Source: Pseudoxanthomonas daejeonensis
GTDB lineage: Bacteria; Pseudomonadota; Gammaproteobacteria; Xanthomonadales; Xanthomonadaceae
Reading direction: 5' to 3'
Length of the DNA: 64,000 bases
NCBI RefSeq assembly: GCF_010093205.1
Contig: NZ_PDWN01000014.1
Span: forward strand, 46,581 to 110,580
The notes under the pieces are model-generated. The model did no database searches and had not been told where the DNA came from. It saw nothing but the letters and a program-made list of their open reading frames with translations. The first letter of the stretch is position 1. Each line of letters begins with the position of its first letter. This document shows positions 8,207 to 17,337 of the stretch, in pieces. The position numbers and the translations under genes were made by a program.

Positions 8207-9016
8207 TTGGCTGAAATCATCGTAGTCACATCCGGCAAGGGCGGCGTGGGCAAGACCACCTCCAGCGCCAGCATCGCCCTGGGCCTGGCCAAGCGCGGCC
8301 ACAAGGTGGCCGTGATCGATTTCGACGTCGGCCTGCGCAACCTCGACCTGATCATGGGTTGCGAGCGGCGCGTGGTGTACGACTTCGTCAATGTCGTCCA
8401 CGGCGAGGCCACGCTCAAGCAGGCCCTGATCAAGGACAAGCGTTTCGACAACCTGTTCGTGCTGGCCGCATCGCAGACCCGCGACAAGGACGCACTGACC
8501 AAGGAAGGCGTGGAGAAGGTGCTCAAGGACCTGGCCGCCGACGGCTTCGACTACATCGTCTGCGACTCGCCGGCCGGCATCGAGAAGGGCGCTTTCCTGG
8601 CCATGTACTTCGCCGACAAGGCGGTCGTGGTGGTCAATCCGGAAGTGTCCTCCGTGCGCGACTCCGACCGGATCATCGGCCTGCTCGATTCCAAGACCCG
8701 CCACGCCGAGAACGGGGGAACGGTCCCTTCGCACCTGCTGCTGACCCGCTACAGCCCCGCGCGCGTGGCCACCGGCGAGATGCTCAGCATCACCGACGTG
8801 GAGGAGGTGCTGGGCCTGAAGGCCGTCGGCGTCATCCCCGAGTCCTCGGACGTGCTCAACGCCTCCAACAAGGGCGAGCCGGTGATCCTGGAGTCCGAAT
8901 CGGAGGCCGGCCAGGCCTATGACGATGCGGTCGCCCGCCTGCTCGGCGAAGAACGGCCGATGCGCTTCATCACGCTGGAGAAGAAAGGTTTCTTCAGCAA
9001 GCTGTTCGGAGGTTGA
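8207..9016 (+). CDS. minD: Septum site-determining ATPase MinD
   Basis: A 269-residue ParA/MinD-type ATPase that recruits MinC to the membrane and oscillates with MinE. It has the deviant Walker A KGGVGKTT at residues 11-18, DFDVGLRN just after, and a C-terminal amphipathic membrane-targeting helix ([13 protein letters not shown]). The start is a TTG at 8207 preceded by an AGGAGA ribosome site near 8195; no ATG gives the conserved [13 protein letters not shown]-terminus. The gap from minC is 72 bases. minE starts two bases after its stop. Confidence 0.97.
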   Translation: MAEIIVVTSGKGGVGKTTSSASIALGLAKRGHKVAVIDFDVGLRNLDLIMGCERRVVYDFVNVVHGEATLKQALIKDKRFDNLFVLAASQTRDKDALTKEGVEKVLKDLAADGFDYIVCDSPAGIEKGAFLAMYFADKAVVVVNPEVSSVRDSDRIIGLLDSKTRHAENGGTVPSHLLLTRYSPARVATGEMLSITDVEEVLGLKAVGVIPESSDVLNASNKGEPVILESESEAGQAYDDAVARLLGEERPMRFITLEKKGFFSKLFGG

Positions 9017-9018
9017 GC

Positions 9019-9273
9019 ATGGGACTGTTCGATTTCCTGAAGGCCAAGAAGGACACCGCGGCGACGGCGAAGAACCGGCTGCAGATCATCATCGCGCAGG
9101 AGCGCAGCAGCCGCGGCGCGCCGGATTACCTGCCACTGCTGCGGCGCGAGCTGCTGGAAGTGATCAAGAAGTACGTCAATGTCGACGTGGACGCGGTCAA
9201 GGTCGACGTGATCAAGGACGGCGACCACGACGTGCTCGACATTTCGGTGGCGCTGCCCGAAGGCCAGGGCTGA
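9019..9273 (+). CDS. minE: Cell division topological specificity factor MinE
   Basis: An 84-residue MinE. The membrane-binding N-terminus [11 protein letters not shown] is followed by the MinD-interacting stretch [13 protein letters not shown] and the dimerisation domain ([16 protein letters not shown] ... [10 protein letters not shown]). It stimulates MinD ATPase and drives pole-to-pole oscillation. The ATG at 9019 is two bases after the minD stop; the GGTTG before it belongs to the minD end. Length and all motifs are normal. Confidence 0.96.
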   Translation: MGLFDFLKAKKDTAATAKNRLQIIIAQERSSRGAPDYLPLLRRELLEVIKKYVNVDVDAVKVDVIKDGDHDVLDISVALPEGQG

Positions 9274-9333
9274 CGCGACGGCGCGCATTCCGGTGCGCGC
9301 CAGTCATTGCCCGCCGCCGGACCGCTCCGCCCG

Positions 9334-9810
9334 ATGGACCCCGCGCCCCCGCCCGGCATCCTGTGCCTGCGCGACATCGCGCTGGCCGATGCCACCGCGC
9401 TGCTCGACGGTCACGGATTGACCCTGGTGGCGGTGGAGGACGGCGCGCCGATCCCGGGCAGCTACTGGGGCGAACCGGAAGCCGGGATCATCGGCAGCAC
9501 GGTCCATGTGCGCGGCGACACGCCGGTGCACTCGATGCTGCACGAGGCCTGCCACCTGATCGTGCTGCCGCCCGAACGCCGGGCCGCGGTGCACACCGAC
9601 GCGACCGATTCGGTCGCCGAGGAAGACGCCACCTGTTACCTGCAGATCGTCCTGGCCGACACGCTGCCCGGCGTGGGCAGCGCGCGGCTGATGGCCGACA
9701 TGGATGCATGGGGATACACGTACCGCTTGGGATCGACGCGGGCGTGGTTCGAGGGTGATGCCGAAGACGCGCGGCGGTGGCTGGTCGAACGCGGGCTACT
9801 GCCGGCCTGA
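9334..9810 (+). CDS. Small HExxH zincin-like protein
   Basis: A 158-residue protein of unknown function with a zinc-metalloprotease-like motif HEACH at residues 70-74 inside a hydrophobic helix (SMLHEACHLIV). A possible third ligand is in SVAEEDATCYLQ (E96 or E97), about 20 residues on, the spacing seen in gluzincin-like folds. No signal peptide or membrane span is visible, so it should be cytoplasmic. The ATG at 9334 was chosen; a TTG at 9307 is an alternative. It follows minE by 60 bases on the same strand, but the intervening GGCGCGCA/TGCGCGCC hairpin may separate them. Enzyme activity is inferred from the motif only. Confidence 0.7.
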   Translation: MDPAPPPGILCLRDIALADATALLDGHGLTLVAVEDGAPIPGSYWGEPEAGIIGSTVHVRGDTPVHSMLHEACHLIVLPPERRAAVHTDATDSVAEEDATCYLQIVLADTLPGVGSARLMADMDAWGYTYRLGSTRAWFEGDAEDARRWLVERGLLPA

Positions 9811-9957
9811 GCGTCGCATGGCGGCCGTTCCGCCGCGCGTGGCGACGCGCCAATCCTGGACAGCGCCTGCGTTCCGCAGCACCGCGGTTCGCGAAGCCGG
9901 CGAAAGCCGCCTGCCGGGACCTGCCGCACGCGCGGCCCCTCGTGCCGCCAACCCGGA

Positions 9958-11244
9958 CTAGCCTGCCGGCGCCCCGCCCAGGTCGAGAACCGCCCGGGTT
10001 CCCTGCGGCTGGCGCGAGGAGATGTGCAGCTTCCAGCCCAGGTGTTCGCAAAGCCGCGCGATGAGTTCCAGGCCGATGCCATCGGCCGCCCCGCCAGGGG
10101 ACTGGCGTGCAAGGCGCGCGTGGATGGCGCTGATTTCCTCCGGACCCATGCCATGTCCCGGATCCTCGATGGTCGCCACCCCCGCCGGCGACAGCGACAC
10201 CGTGACCACACCGCTGTCGCTGTTCTCGATCGCGTTGCGCAAAAGGTTGCCGATCGCCGCCCCCACCACGCCGGGGGGCGCCACGATCGTGCAGGGACTC
10301 ACCTGGCCGTACTCGATCGCCAGCTGCTTGTCCCCGAGCAGGTGGCGATGGTCGTCCACGATGGCGGCCAGCAGGCTGTCCAGTTCGATCTTCTCCGACA
10401 TCGCGGCCAGGCGCGCCGGATCGCGCGCCAGCACCAGCAGCAACTGGAACAGCTGCTCCACGCCCTGGAGCGTGTGCAGCACGCGCCGCATCTGCTGTCC
10501 CGCCCGCGGCGGCAGGCCCGGCTGTTCGAGCGCCAGCTCCGTCGCGCCTGCGATCACCGCCATCGGCGTACGCAGCTCATGGCTTGCCGAGGTGATGAAC
10601 GCGCGTTCGCGCTCCACGAAATGCGCATTGCGCTCCAGGTAATCGTTGAGCGCACCGGCGATCACGTACAGCTCCGAGCTGGCGCCGCGCGGGACCTCGA
10701 TCCGCTGCCTCGGCGCACCGGGCCGCAACTGGCCGATGTCGGCGGCCAGCGCCGCCAGCGGCCGTACGATGCGTCCGACGCCAAGCCAGGCGGCGAGCCC
10801 GGTCACCACGATCAGGACCAGGCTGCCCAGCAGCGCCGAGCGCTCGGCGAAGGATTCCAGCTCATGGAAATCCTCGATATCCAGCACCAGCGCCAACCGC
10901 CCCATCCTCTCCGATGGACGCACCATGACTACGCTCAACCGGTCCCCGACCACCACGTTGTCGTGCAGCCCGTCATGCAGTCCGCGCAAACTGGCCGGAA
11001 CCCCGGAGGCATCGTCCAGCCGGTAAAGCCTGAGCGTGTCCGAGTCCTGCCAGCGATAGTCGGGGTCGCGCGCGCTGTGCTCCTCGATGGCGGCCAGCTC
11101 CGATCGCAGCAGCGAGCGCCAGGCCGCATGCTCGGCGTGCTCGTGCACATTCGTGCCGATCGCGAACACGAGCAGCGAGACCACGCTGCTGAAGACCAGC
11201 AGCCACAGCACCATCCGCCGCCGCAAAGACATCGGGCTACGCAT
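9958..11244 (-). CDS. OmpR-partner sensor histidine kinase (PmrB/ColS-like)
   Basis: A 428-residue kinase. TM1 is near residues 11-31, followed by a periplasmic loop of about 100 residues, TM2 near 137-158 and a HAMP-like region. The H-box FITSASHELRTP has H222. A HATPase domain carries N-box GNLLRNAIENS and EDPGHGMG, ending in a divergent G2 region. The ATG at 11244 has GGAG six bases upstream and overlaps the regulator stop by 8 bases; in-frame ATGs at 11259 and 11271 are alternatives. Adjacent divergent PAP2 and eptA genes suggest a role in lipid A modification and cationic peptide response, by analogy with PmrAB/ColRS. That role is inference. Confidence 0.88.
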   Translation of the reverse strand: MRSPMSLRRRMVLWLLVFSSVVSLLVFAIGTNVHEHAEHAAWRSLLRSELAAIEEHSARDPDYRWQDSDTLRLYRLDDASGVPASLRGLHDGLHDNVVVGDRLSVVMVRPSERMGRLALVLDIEDFHELESFAERSALLGSLVLIVVTGLAAWLGVGRIVRPLAALAADIGQLRPGAPRQRIEVPRGASSELYVIAGALNDYLERNAHFVERERAFITSASHELRTPMAVIAGATELALEQPGLPPRAGQQMRRVLHTLQGVEQLFQLLLVLARDPARLAAMSEKIELDSLLAAIVDDHRHLLGDKQLAIEYGQVSPCTIVAPPGVVGAAIGNLLRNAIENSDSGVVTVSLSPAGVATIEDPGHGMGPEEISAIHARLARQSPGGAADGIGLELIARLCEHLGWKLHISSRQPQGTRAVLDLGGAPAG

Positions 11245-11944
11245 CCGCTGCTCCGCCATCGGATGCCGCATCGACGATGGCCAGGCGATACCCGACGCGC
11301 GGCAAGGTGTGGATCAGCTTGGCCTCGAACGGTCCGTCGACCACCCGGCGCAGCTCGTAGACGTGCGAACGCAGCAGGTCGCCCTGCGGCGGCTCGTCGC
11401 CCCACAACGCGAACTCCAGTTCGCCGCGCGCGACGGCGGCGGGACTGGCGCGCATCAGCACTTCCAGTACCTTGCGGCACGCGGGATAGAGGTGCAGGAG
11501 CTGGCCGTCGCGACGCGCCTCGAGCGTGGCAAGGTCCAGCACCAGCCCACCGACCTCCAGCACCTTCCTCTGTTGCCGGCCCCGGGCGCGCGTCAGCAAT
11601 GCCTCCAGGCGGATTTCCAGTTCCGGAAGCGCGAACGGCTTGGTCAGGTAATCGTCGGCGCCGGCCCGGAAACCAGCGATCTTGTCGGGCAGTTCGTCGC
11701 GCGCGGTCAGCATGACCGCCGGAAGTTCGGAGTGGTGCTGTTCGCGCAACAGGCGGAGCACCTCCGGCCCCTCCATGCGCGGCAGCATCCAGTCCACCAC
11801 CATCGCGTCGTAATGCTGCGTGGCGGCCAGGTGCAGGCCGGTCACGCCGTCGGGAGCCACGTCGAGCACGTGACCGCGCGCCTCGAAATAATCGAACAGG
11901 TTCGCGACCAGCTGTCGGTTGTCCTCGATGACCAGCAGCCGCAT
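11237..11944 (-). CDS. OmpR/PhoB-family response regulator (PmrA/ColR-like)
   Basis: A 235-residue regulator. The receiver domain spans residues 1-115 with phosphoacceptor D51 in MVVDWMLPRMEG, conserved T in MLTARDE and K in LTKPF. A winged-helix DNA-binding domain covers about 125-225 (HLYPACRKVLEVLMR ... LRSHVYELRRVVD ... IHTLPRVGYRL). It is the first gene of a regulator-kinase operon and is divergent from the PAP2-eptA pair across about 200 bases (11945-12142), where its binding sites would be expected. I could not confidently mark an operator there. Confidence 0.92.
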   Translation of the reverse strand: MRLLVIEDNRQLVANLFDYFEARGHVLDVAPDGVTGLHLAATQHYDAMVVDWMLPRMEGPEVLRLLREQHHSELPAVMLTARDELPDKIAGFRAGADDYLTKPFALPELEIRLEALLTRARGRQQRKVLEVGGLVLDLATLEARRDGQLLHLYPACRKVLEVLMRASPAAVARGELEFALWGDEPPQGDLLRSHVYELRRVVDGPFEAKLIHTLPRVGYRLAIVDAASDGGAADA

Positions 11945-12142
11945 GTGCGGAACGCTCCCGGGTGGCGAAGGGCCATCTTACCGCCGCAGCCGTCGGAATC
12001 CGGTCGGAATGCCGGGGGTCGACAGGAGTCCTCGCGCCTTCGCTGAACCGCCACCTGGCCGTTAACCGGAACGGAACACTGCTCCGACTGCTGTCCGACA
12101 GCGGCAGCCACAGCATGGCCGCACCTTTCCAGACCAGTACCC

Positions 12143-12913
12143 ATGAGTACTTCGTTGCCCGTGCTGCGCTTCCGCGACGATGCCAGCGCCTTCCCGCCCG
12201 GCTTCTTCTCCCGCCATCTGCTGGTCCCGCTGGCCCTCGCCCTGCTCTGCAGCGCTGCACTCAGGCAGGCAGGCGGCGATCTCTGGCTGGCCGACGCGAT
12301 CTTCGACCTGGAAGGCGGTCGCTGGATCCTGCGCGAACACTGGTTCACCAGCGGCGTCATCCATCAAGGTGGAAAGTGGGCCAGCGCGCTGGGCGCCCTG
12401 CTGGTCCTGGGTGCATACGCGTTCGCGGCGCGCCGCCACGACTGGCGGCACCTGCGGCAGCCGTTGCTGTACCTGGCGCTGGCCACTGCACTCGGTGCCG
12501 GCTCGGTATCGCTGCTGAAATCGCTCACGCACGTCGCCTGCCCCTGGGACCTGGCGCGTTACGGAGGACCGCAGGCGACGGCGGCGCCCCTGTACGCCAC
12601 GCGCGAGGCGGCAGGTGCGGCGGGCCACTGCTTCCCTGCCGGCCACGCCAGTGCGGGCTATGCATGGGTGGCGCTCTATTTCGCCGCATTGCTGTGGCGG
12701 CCACGGTGGCGCTGGCATGGCCTGGCGATCGGCGTCGCCACGGGCCTGCTGTTCGGCGCGGGCCAGCAGTTGCGCGGGGCGCACTTCCTGTCCCATGACC
12801 TGTGGACCCTGGTCGTGTGCTGGACGATGTCGCTGGCCCTGTACTGCGTGTTCGTCCGAGACCAGCCGCATCCGGTGATGTCGCCGGCCAGCCCCCCTGG
12901 AACCACGCCATGA
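12143..12913 (+). CDS. PAP2-superfamily phosphatase (lipid phosphatase/LpxT-like)
   Basis: A 256-residue integral membrane protein with about six hydrophobic segments and degenerate PAP2 motifs in order. KSLTHVACPWD is C1; PAGHASAG around residues 165-172 is C2, with PAGH where PSGH is usual; and RGAHFLSHDLW is C3, with catalytic H and D. Family members remove or transfer phosphate on lipid A or undecaprenyl pyrophosphate in the periplasmic leaflet. The stop overlaps the eptA start as ATGA, so the two are coupled. This pairing fits removal of a lipid A phosphate or coordinated phosphate modification. The exact substrate is not determined. Confidence 0.87.
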   Translation: MSTSLPVLRFRDDASAFPPGFFSRHLLVPLALALLCSAALRQAGGDLWLADAIFDLEGGRWILREHWFTSGVIHQGGKWASALGALLVLGAYAFAARRHDWRHLRQPLLYLALATALGAGSVSLLKSLTHVACPWDLARYGGPQATAAPLYATREAAGAAGHCFPAGHASAGYAWVALYFAALLWRPRWRWHGLAIGVATGLLFGAGQQLRGAHFLSHDLWTLVVCWTMSLALYCVFVRDQPHPVMSPASPPGTTP

Positions 12914-14565
12914 GCACCCGGATCCAGCGCCGGCCCGCACGGCAGGCACTTTCGGGCCTGCGGCACTGGCGCCCGCAACTGTCGACCGAGCACGCGATCC
13001 TGGGCGCGGCGCTGTTCTTCAGCCTGGCCTGCAACGGGTTGTTCTGGCGCAGTGCCCTGGTCGTCCATCCGGGCAACCTGCGCCTTGCACTCGCCCTGTT
13101 CGGCACCCTCACCGGCTTGCACTGCCTGCTGATGGGGCTGGTGGTGTGGCGCTGGAACGCCAAGCCCGTCCTGGGCGCACTGGTGATCGTGTCCCTGCTG
13201 GCCGCGCACTACATGGGCCGCTACCACCTGTACCTGGACGTGGACATGCTGCGCAACGTGCTGGCCACCGACCGCAGGGAATCGGGAGAACTGCTTACGC
13301 CTGCCCTGCTGCTGCCCCTGCTGCAGGCCACGATCCCCCTCGCCCTGCTGTGGCGCATCCGGCTGCGCCCCGCTCCGCTCGCACGTGCCGTGCTGCGCCG
13401 CTCCGCCTTTCTCCTCGGGGCGCTCGTGGTCACCGCCGGCAGCGCGCTGCTCGCGCAGCAGGACCTGTCGGCGCTGCTGCGCAACCAGCGCGAAGTACGC
13501 TACCTGGCCACGCCGGCCAACGTCCTGGTCGGGCTGCCGCGCGCGCTGCAGGGGGACAGTCCGCTCCGGCACGCGCCGAAGCTGCCGATCGGAACCGATG
13601 CCCACGCCGTGCCGCGCGAAGCGGGCGGAAAGCCGCGACTGCTCGTGCTCGTCGTCGGCGAAACCGCGCGTGCGGCCAACTGGGGACTGGACGGCTACGC
13701 GCGCCAGACCACGCCGGAACTGGACCGCATGGGCGTGGTCAACTTCCCGGACATGCATGCGTGCGGCACGGCGACGGAAGTCTCGCTGCCGTGCATGTTC
13801 TCGCCCTGGGGCCGGCACGATTACGACGAGGACAGGATCCGCGGCCACCAGTCGCTGCTGCACGTGCTGGAAACGGCGGGCATCACGACCCTGTGGCGCG
13901 ACAACCAGTCAGGCTGCAAGGGCGTGTGCGAGGGCCTGGCGGTGCAGCGCCTGGATGCCGGCGACGATCCGGCGCTGTGCCCGGGCGGACGCTGCCTGGA
14001 TGGGATCCTGCTGGACGACCTGCCCGCCCAGGCGCGGGCGCGCCCGGGCGACCGGGTCATCGTGCTGCACCAGCTCGGCAACCACGGGCCCAGCTACTTC
14101 GAGCGCTATCCCAGGCAGTTCCGCCACTACACGCCGACCTGCGACACCCCCGAGCTGGGCGACTGCAGCCGCGAGCAGATCGTCAACAGCTACGACAACG
14201 CGCTGCTCTACACCGACCACCTGCTGGCCCGCTCCATCGAGCAGCTCGGTCGGATGGACGACTACGATACGGCGATGATCTACCTGTCCGACCACGGCGA
14301 GTCGCTGGGCGAGAAGGGGCTTTACCTGCACGGCGTGCCCTACGCGATCGCGCCGGACGAGCAGACCCGGGTTCCGATGGCGATGTGGTTCTCCTCGGGC
14401 TTCGCCGCCAACCGCAAGCTCGACGTGGCATGCCTGCGCGCGCGCGCGGAGCGTGCCGCCGACCACGACAACCTGTTCTCCTCGGTGCTGGGCCTGATGC
14501 AGGTGGATACCGCGCTGTACGACCGGAGCCGGGACCTGTTCGCCGGCTGCGTGCCCGCGGGCTGA
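12910..14565 (+). CDS. eptA: Lipid A phosphoethanolamine transferase (EptA/MCR family)
   Basis: A 551-residue inner-membrane enzyme that transfers phosphoethanolamine to lipid A phosphates and lowers cationic peptide binding. Five N-terminal hydrophobic segments lie in residues 25-190. A periplasmic sulfatase-fold domain carries VVGETARAANW (zinc-binding Glu), the catalytic threonine in GTATEVSLPCMFS near residue 289, QLGNHGP and SDHGESLGE with zinc ligands, and paired cysteines. The ATG at 12910 overlaps the PAP2 stop. The frame is open further upstream but only within the PAP2 gene. Regulation by the divergent two-component system is likely but inferred. Confidence 0.93.
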   Translation: MSTRIQRRPARQALSGLRHWRPQLSTEHAILGAALFFSLACNGLFWRSALVVHPGNLRLALALFGTLTGLHCLLMGLVVWRWNAKPVLGALVIVSLLAAHYMGRYHLYLDVDMLRNVLATDRRESGELLTPALLLPLLQATIPLALLWRIRLRPAPLARAVLRRSAFLLGALVVTAGSALLAQQDLSALLRNQREVRYLATPANVLVGLPRALQGDSPLRHAPKLPIGTDAHAVPREAGGKPRLLVLVVGETARAANWGLDGYARQTTPELDRMGVVNFPDMHACGTATEVSLPCMFSPWGRHDYDEDRIRGHQSLLHVLETAGITTLWRDNQSGCKGVCEGLAVQRLDAGDDPALCPGGRCLDGILLDDLPAQARARPGDRVIVLHQLGNHGPSYFERYPRQFRHYTPTCDTPELGDCSREQIVNSYDNALLYTDHLLARSIEQLGRMDDYDTAMIYLSDHGESLGEKGLYLHGVPYAIAPDEQTRVPMAMWFSSGFAANRKLDVACLRARAERAADHDNLFSSVLGLMQVDTALYDRSRDLFAGCVPAG

Positions 14566-14649
14566 CCCGGCAACGCCCCCCCTTTCGCGCTTGCGGCGAC
14601 CGCCGGCAGCCACTAGCCTGCCGGCACTGCATACCTCCGGGGAACCTTC

Positions 14650-16659
14650 GTGAAACAACGCCACCTGCTGCTCCCGCTCGCGATCGCCGCGTGCGTGCTT
14701 TCGCTGTCCGCCTGCAAGAAGGAAGCCTCGCCCGAAGGCGCACCGACCGCCGCGACCCCGGCCAGCTCCGGCGAGACCGCCGACGAGTTCGTCGCCCGGA
14801 TCAACGCCGAATACAAGACCGCCCTGCCGGAGATCAGCGCGGCGCAGTGGCTGTCGCAGACCTACATCACCGAGGACAGCCAGCGGGTGGCGGCCAAGGC
14901 CAACGAGCGCGCGCTGACCCAGCTCAACGTGTGGATCGAGGAAGCCAGGAAGTTCGAAGGCCAGCCGATGTCGGAGGACAGCAAGCGCACCCTGGAGCTG
15001 CTGAAGCTCATGAGCGCCATGCCCGCGCCCAAGGATCCGGCCAAGCTGGCCGAGCTGACCACCATCGCGGCCAAGATGGAGGGCGCGTACGGCGCCGGCA
15101 GCTACTGCACGGGCGAGGGCGAGGCGAAGAAGTGCCGCCAGCTCGGCGAGCTCGAGGACGTGCTGCGTTCCAGCCGCGACTACGACGCCCAGCTCGACGC
15201 CTGGCAGGGCTGGCACTCCACCGCCATGCCGATGCGACACGACTACGCGCGCTTCGTCGAACTGGTCAATGAAGGCGCCAAGGAACAGGGCTACGCCGAC
15301 GCTGGCGCGATGTGGCGCAGCGGCTACGACATGGCCCCCGACGCCTTCGCCGCCGAAACCGATCGACTGTGGGACCAGGTGCGACCGCTGTACGAGCAGT
15401 TGCACTGCTTCGCGCGTGACCGCCTGCAGCAGACCTACGGCGTGGAGAAGGGCCAGGTCGGCGCCGGGCTGGTGCCTGCGCACCTGACCGGCAACATGTG
15501 GCAGCAGGACTGGGGCAACCTGTGGGACATCCTGCAGCCCTACCCGGGCGCCGGCAGCCTGGACATCACCAGTTCCCTGGAGAAGCAGTACCAGCAGGAC
15601 CTGGGCGCGGCGCTGTACAAGCGCGGCCCCGGTGCCGATGCCAAGGCCCGCTTCGAGGCCGAGCGCGAAGCGCAGCTGCAGGTCGCCAAGCAGATGACCG
15701 AGCGGGCGCAGGATTTCTACGTGTCGCTGGGCATGCCCAAGCTGCCTGAGAGCTACTGGGCCAAGACCCAGTTCATCAAGCCGCTGGACCGCGACGTGGT
15801 CTGCCACGCCAGCGCCTGGGACCTGGACATGGCCGGCGACGTGCGCACCAAGATGTGCATCAAGCCCAACGAGGAAGACTTCACCACCATCTACCACGAG
15901 CTGGGCCACATCTATTACGACCTGGCCTACAACCCGCAGCCGCCGCTGTTCCAGGGCGGTGCCAACGATGGTTTCCACGAGGCCATCGGCGACACCATCG
16001 TGCTGGCGATGACCCCGAAGTACCTGGAGTCGATCGGCCTGGTCGGCGCGCAGCAGCAGAGCCAGGAGGCGCTGATCAACGCGCAGATGCGCATGGCCCT
16101 GGCCAAGGTCGCGTTCCTGCCGTTCGGCCTGATGATCGACCGCTGGCGTTGGGGCGTATTCGACGGTTCGATCGCCCCGGACCACTACAACCAGGCCTGG
16201 TGGGACCTCAAGGCCAAGTACCAGGGCGTTGCGCCGGCCGGCGCGCGCGGCGAGGAGTTCTTCGATCCGGGCGCCAAGTACCACGTGCCGGGCAACACCC
16301 CGTACACGCGCTATTTCCTCTCGCACGTGCTGCAGTTCCAGTTCTACAAGTCGCTGTGCGAAGCCGCCGGCCAGACCGGCCCGCTGTACGAATGCACCTT
16401 CTACGGCAACCCGGAAGCGGGCAGGAAGTTCCAGGCCATGCTCGCCCATGGCTCCAGCCAGCCGTGGCAGGCCACGCTGAAGGAACTGACCGGCAGCGAG
16501 CAGATCGACGGCGGCGCGGTGCTGGAGTACTTCGCCCCGCTGCAGGAATGGCTCAAGCAGCAGAACCAGGGCAAGCAGTGCGGCTGGCAGGCGACGGCGG
16601 CCATCCCCGCGGCTCCGCAGGCGCCGGCGGCGCCGGAAGCGCCGGCCAAGAAAGGCTGA
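14650..16659 (+). CDS. M2 family peptidyl-dipeptidase A (ACE-like) lipoprotein
   Basis: A 669-residue zinc peptidase that removes C-terminal dipeptides. The N-terminus is a lipoprotein signal with lipobox LSAC (Cys near residue 20). The mature enzyme is helix-rich, with the HELGH zinc motif near residues 416-420 and downstream GANDGFHEAIGD supplying the third ligand Glu. FLSHVLQFQFYKSLC near the end is typical of bacterial ACE homologues. The C-terminus is an Ala/Pro-rich tail. It stands alone between intergenic regions and is followed by a strong terminator. Location is periplasm-facing membrane anchoring. The natural substrates are unknown. Confidence 0.93.
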   Translation: MKQRHLLLPLAIAACVLSLSACKKEASPEGAPTAATPASSGETADEFVARINAEYKTALPEISAAQWLSQTYITEDSQRVAAKANERALTQLNVWIEEARKFEGQPMSEDSKRTLELLKLMSAMPAPKDPAKLAELTTIAAKMEGAYGAGSYCTGEGEAKKCRQLGELEDVLRSSRDYDAQLDAWQGWHSTAMPMRHDYARFVELVNEGAKEQGYADAGAMWRSGYDMAPDAFAAETDRLWDQVRPLYEQLHCFARDRLQQTYGVEKGQVGAGLVPAHLTGNMWQQDWGNLWDILQPYPGAGSLDITSSLEKQYQQDLGAALYKRGPGADAKARFEAEREAQLQVAKQMTERAQDFYVSLGMPKLPESYWAKTQFIKPLDRDVVCHASAWDLDMAGDVRTKMCIKPNEEDFTTIYHELGHIYYDLAYNPQPPLFQGGANDGFHEAIGDTIVLAMTPKYLESIGLVGAQQQSQEALINAQMRMALAKVAFLPFGLMIDRWRWGVFDGSIAPDHYNQAWWDLKAKYQGVAPAGARGEEFFDPGAKYHVPGNTPYTRYFLSHVLQFQFYKSLCEAAGQTGPLYECTFYGNPEAGRKFQAMLAHGSSQPWQATLKELTGSEQIDGGAVLEYFAPLQEWLKQQNQGKQCGWQATAAIPAAPQAPAAPEAPAKKG

Positions 16660-16683
16660 GCCAGGGCGTCACCCGTGGAAACG

Positions 16684-16713
16684 ACGAGGCCGGCATTGCC
16701 GGCCTCGTTTTTT
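16684..16713 (+). terminator. Rho-independent terminator after the M2 peptidase
   Basis: A perfect 11-base-pair stem (ACGAGGCCGGC / GCCGGCCTCGT) with loop ATT is followed by a run of T. It lies 24 bases after the stop codon at 16659. Confidence 0.92.
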
Positions 16714-16732
16714 GCGGCTGGCGGGCTGCTCC

Positions 16733-16830
16733 TGTAGGAGCGGGCATGACCGCGACACCGAGGTGGCCGGAGTCGCGGGGACATCGCCCGTGCAGACGGC
16801 GTCGGTGCGCGGTCATGCCGCTCCTACACA
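16733..16830. repeat. Paired dispersed repeat, inverted copies (TGTAGGAGCGGGCATGACCG family)
   Basis: A 29-base element at 16733-16761 beginning TGTAGGAGCGGGCATGACCG is repeated in inverted orientation, with two single-base gaps, at about 16800-16828. The same 29-mer occurs exactly at 40419-40447 and, inverted, at 40346-40374. Short pieces facing one another in intergenic DNA are typical of REP/BIME-type elements. The gene-free gap 16660-16890 holds only the terminator and this element. Confidence 0.82.
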
Positions 16831-16890
16831 GAAACCATGCTGCGACCTGCCATTGCAGGCCCCGCCCACTCGTGTACGAAAGAAGATCCT

Positions 16891-17316
16891 TCAGTGCGCC
16901 GGTGATGCCGGCGCGTCGTCTCCGGTCACCGGCTGCGCCGCGGCCATCTCATCTTCCAGCTGCTTCTCGTAATCGGCCAACGACTTGCCCTGGGTGGCGG
17001 CCTCGAGTTCGGCGTCGTCGCGCAACGCATCGGAGTAGACCAGTTTCACCGGCATGCCCTGCTCGTCATGCAGGCGTTGCGCGCGCCGGATCAGCATCAG
17101 CATCTGCGCCGCGCTGTCGCTGCTGCCGACGATGCGCCCGTCCATGCCCAGCACCCATACCCCGGACTGGCGCACGACGCCGGCCAGAAGGTTGCCATCG
17201 CGGTCGCGCAGTTCGGCATGCGGCTCGATCGGCTGTGCTTCGCCGCGCGACTGGTTGCGCTCGCGCAGTTCCTTGCGCTTGCGTGCATCGCGCTTGGCCT
17301 TGGACTGGATCGACAT
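16891..17316 (-). CDS. Conserved hypothetical protein with basic N-terminal helix
   Basis: A 141-residue soluble protein. A strongly charged N-terminal helix (MSIQSKAKRDARKRKELRE) is followed by a compact domain with repeated hydrophobic strands (LAGVVRQSGVWVLGMDGRIVG) and a helix LMLIRRAQRLHDEQG. The C-terminus is acidic and disordered. I do not recognise a named family. The basic helix could bind nucleic acid or ribosomes, but that is a guess. It is downstream of the MFS gene, separated from it by the gap 17317-17337, and is in fact the following gene on the same strand, so they may be cotranscribed. Confidence 0.65.
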   Translation of the reverse strand: MSIQSKAKRDARKRKELRERNQSRGEAQPIEPHAELRDRDGNLLAGVVRQSGVWVLGMDGRIVGSSDSAAQMLMLIRRAQRLHDEQGMPVKLVYSDALRDDAELEAATQGKSLADYEKQLEDEMAAAQPVTGDDAPASPAH

Positions 17317-17337
17317 CGAGGTACTCCGTGGGGAAGG

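Noticed and set aside
9274..9333. Hairpin GGCGCGCA/TGCGCGCC after minE as a terminator
   Set aside because: There is no T run after it, and transcription could read into the HExxH gene, so I did not list it as a terminator.
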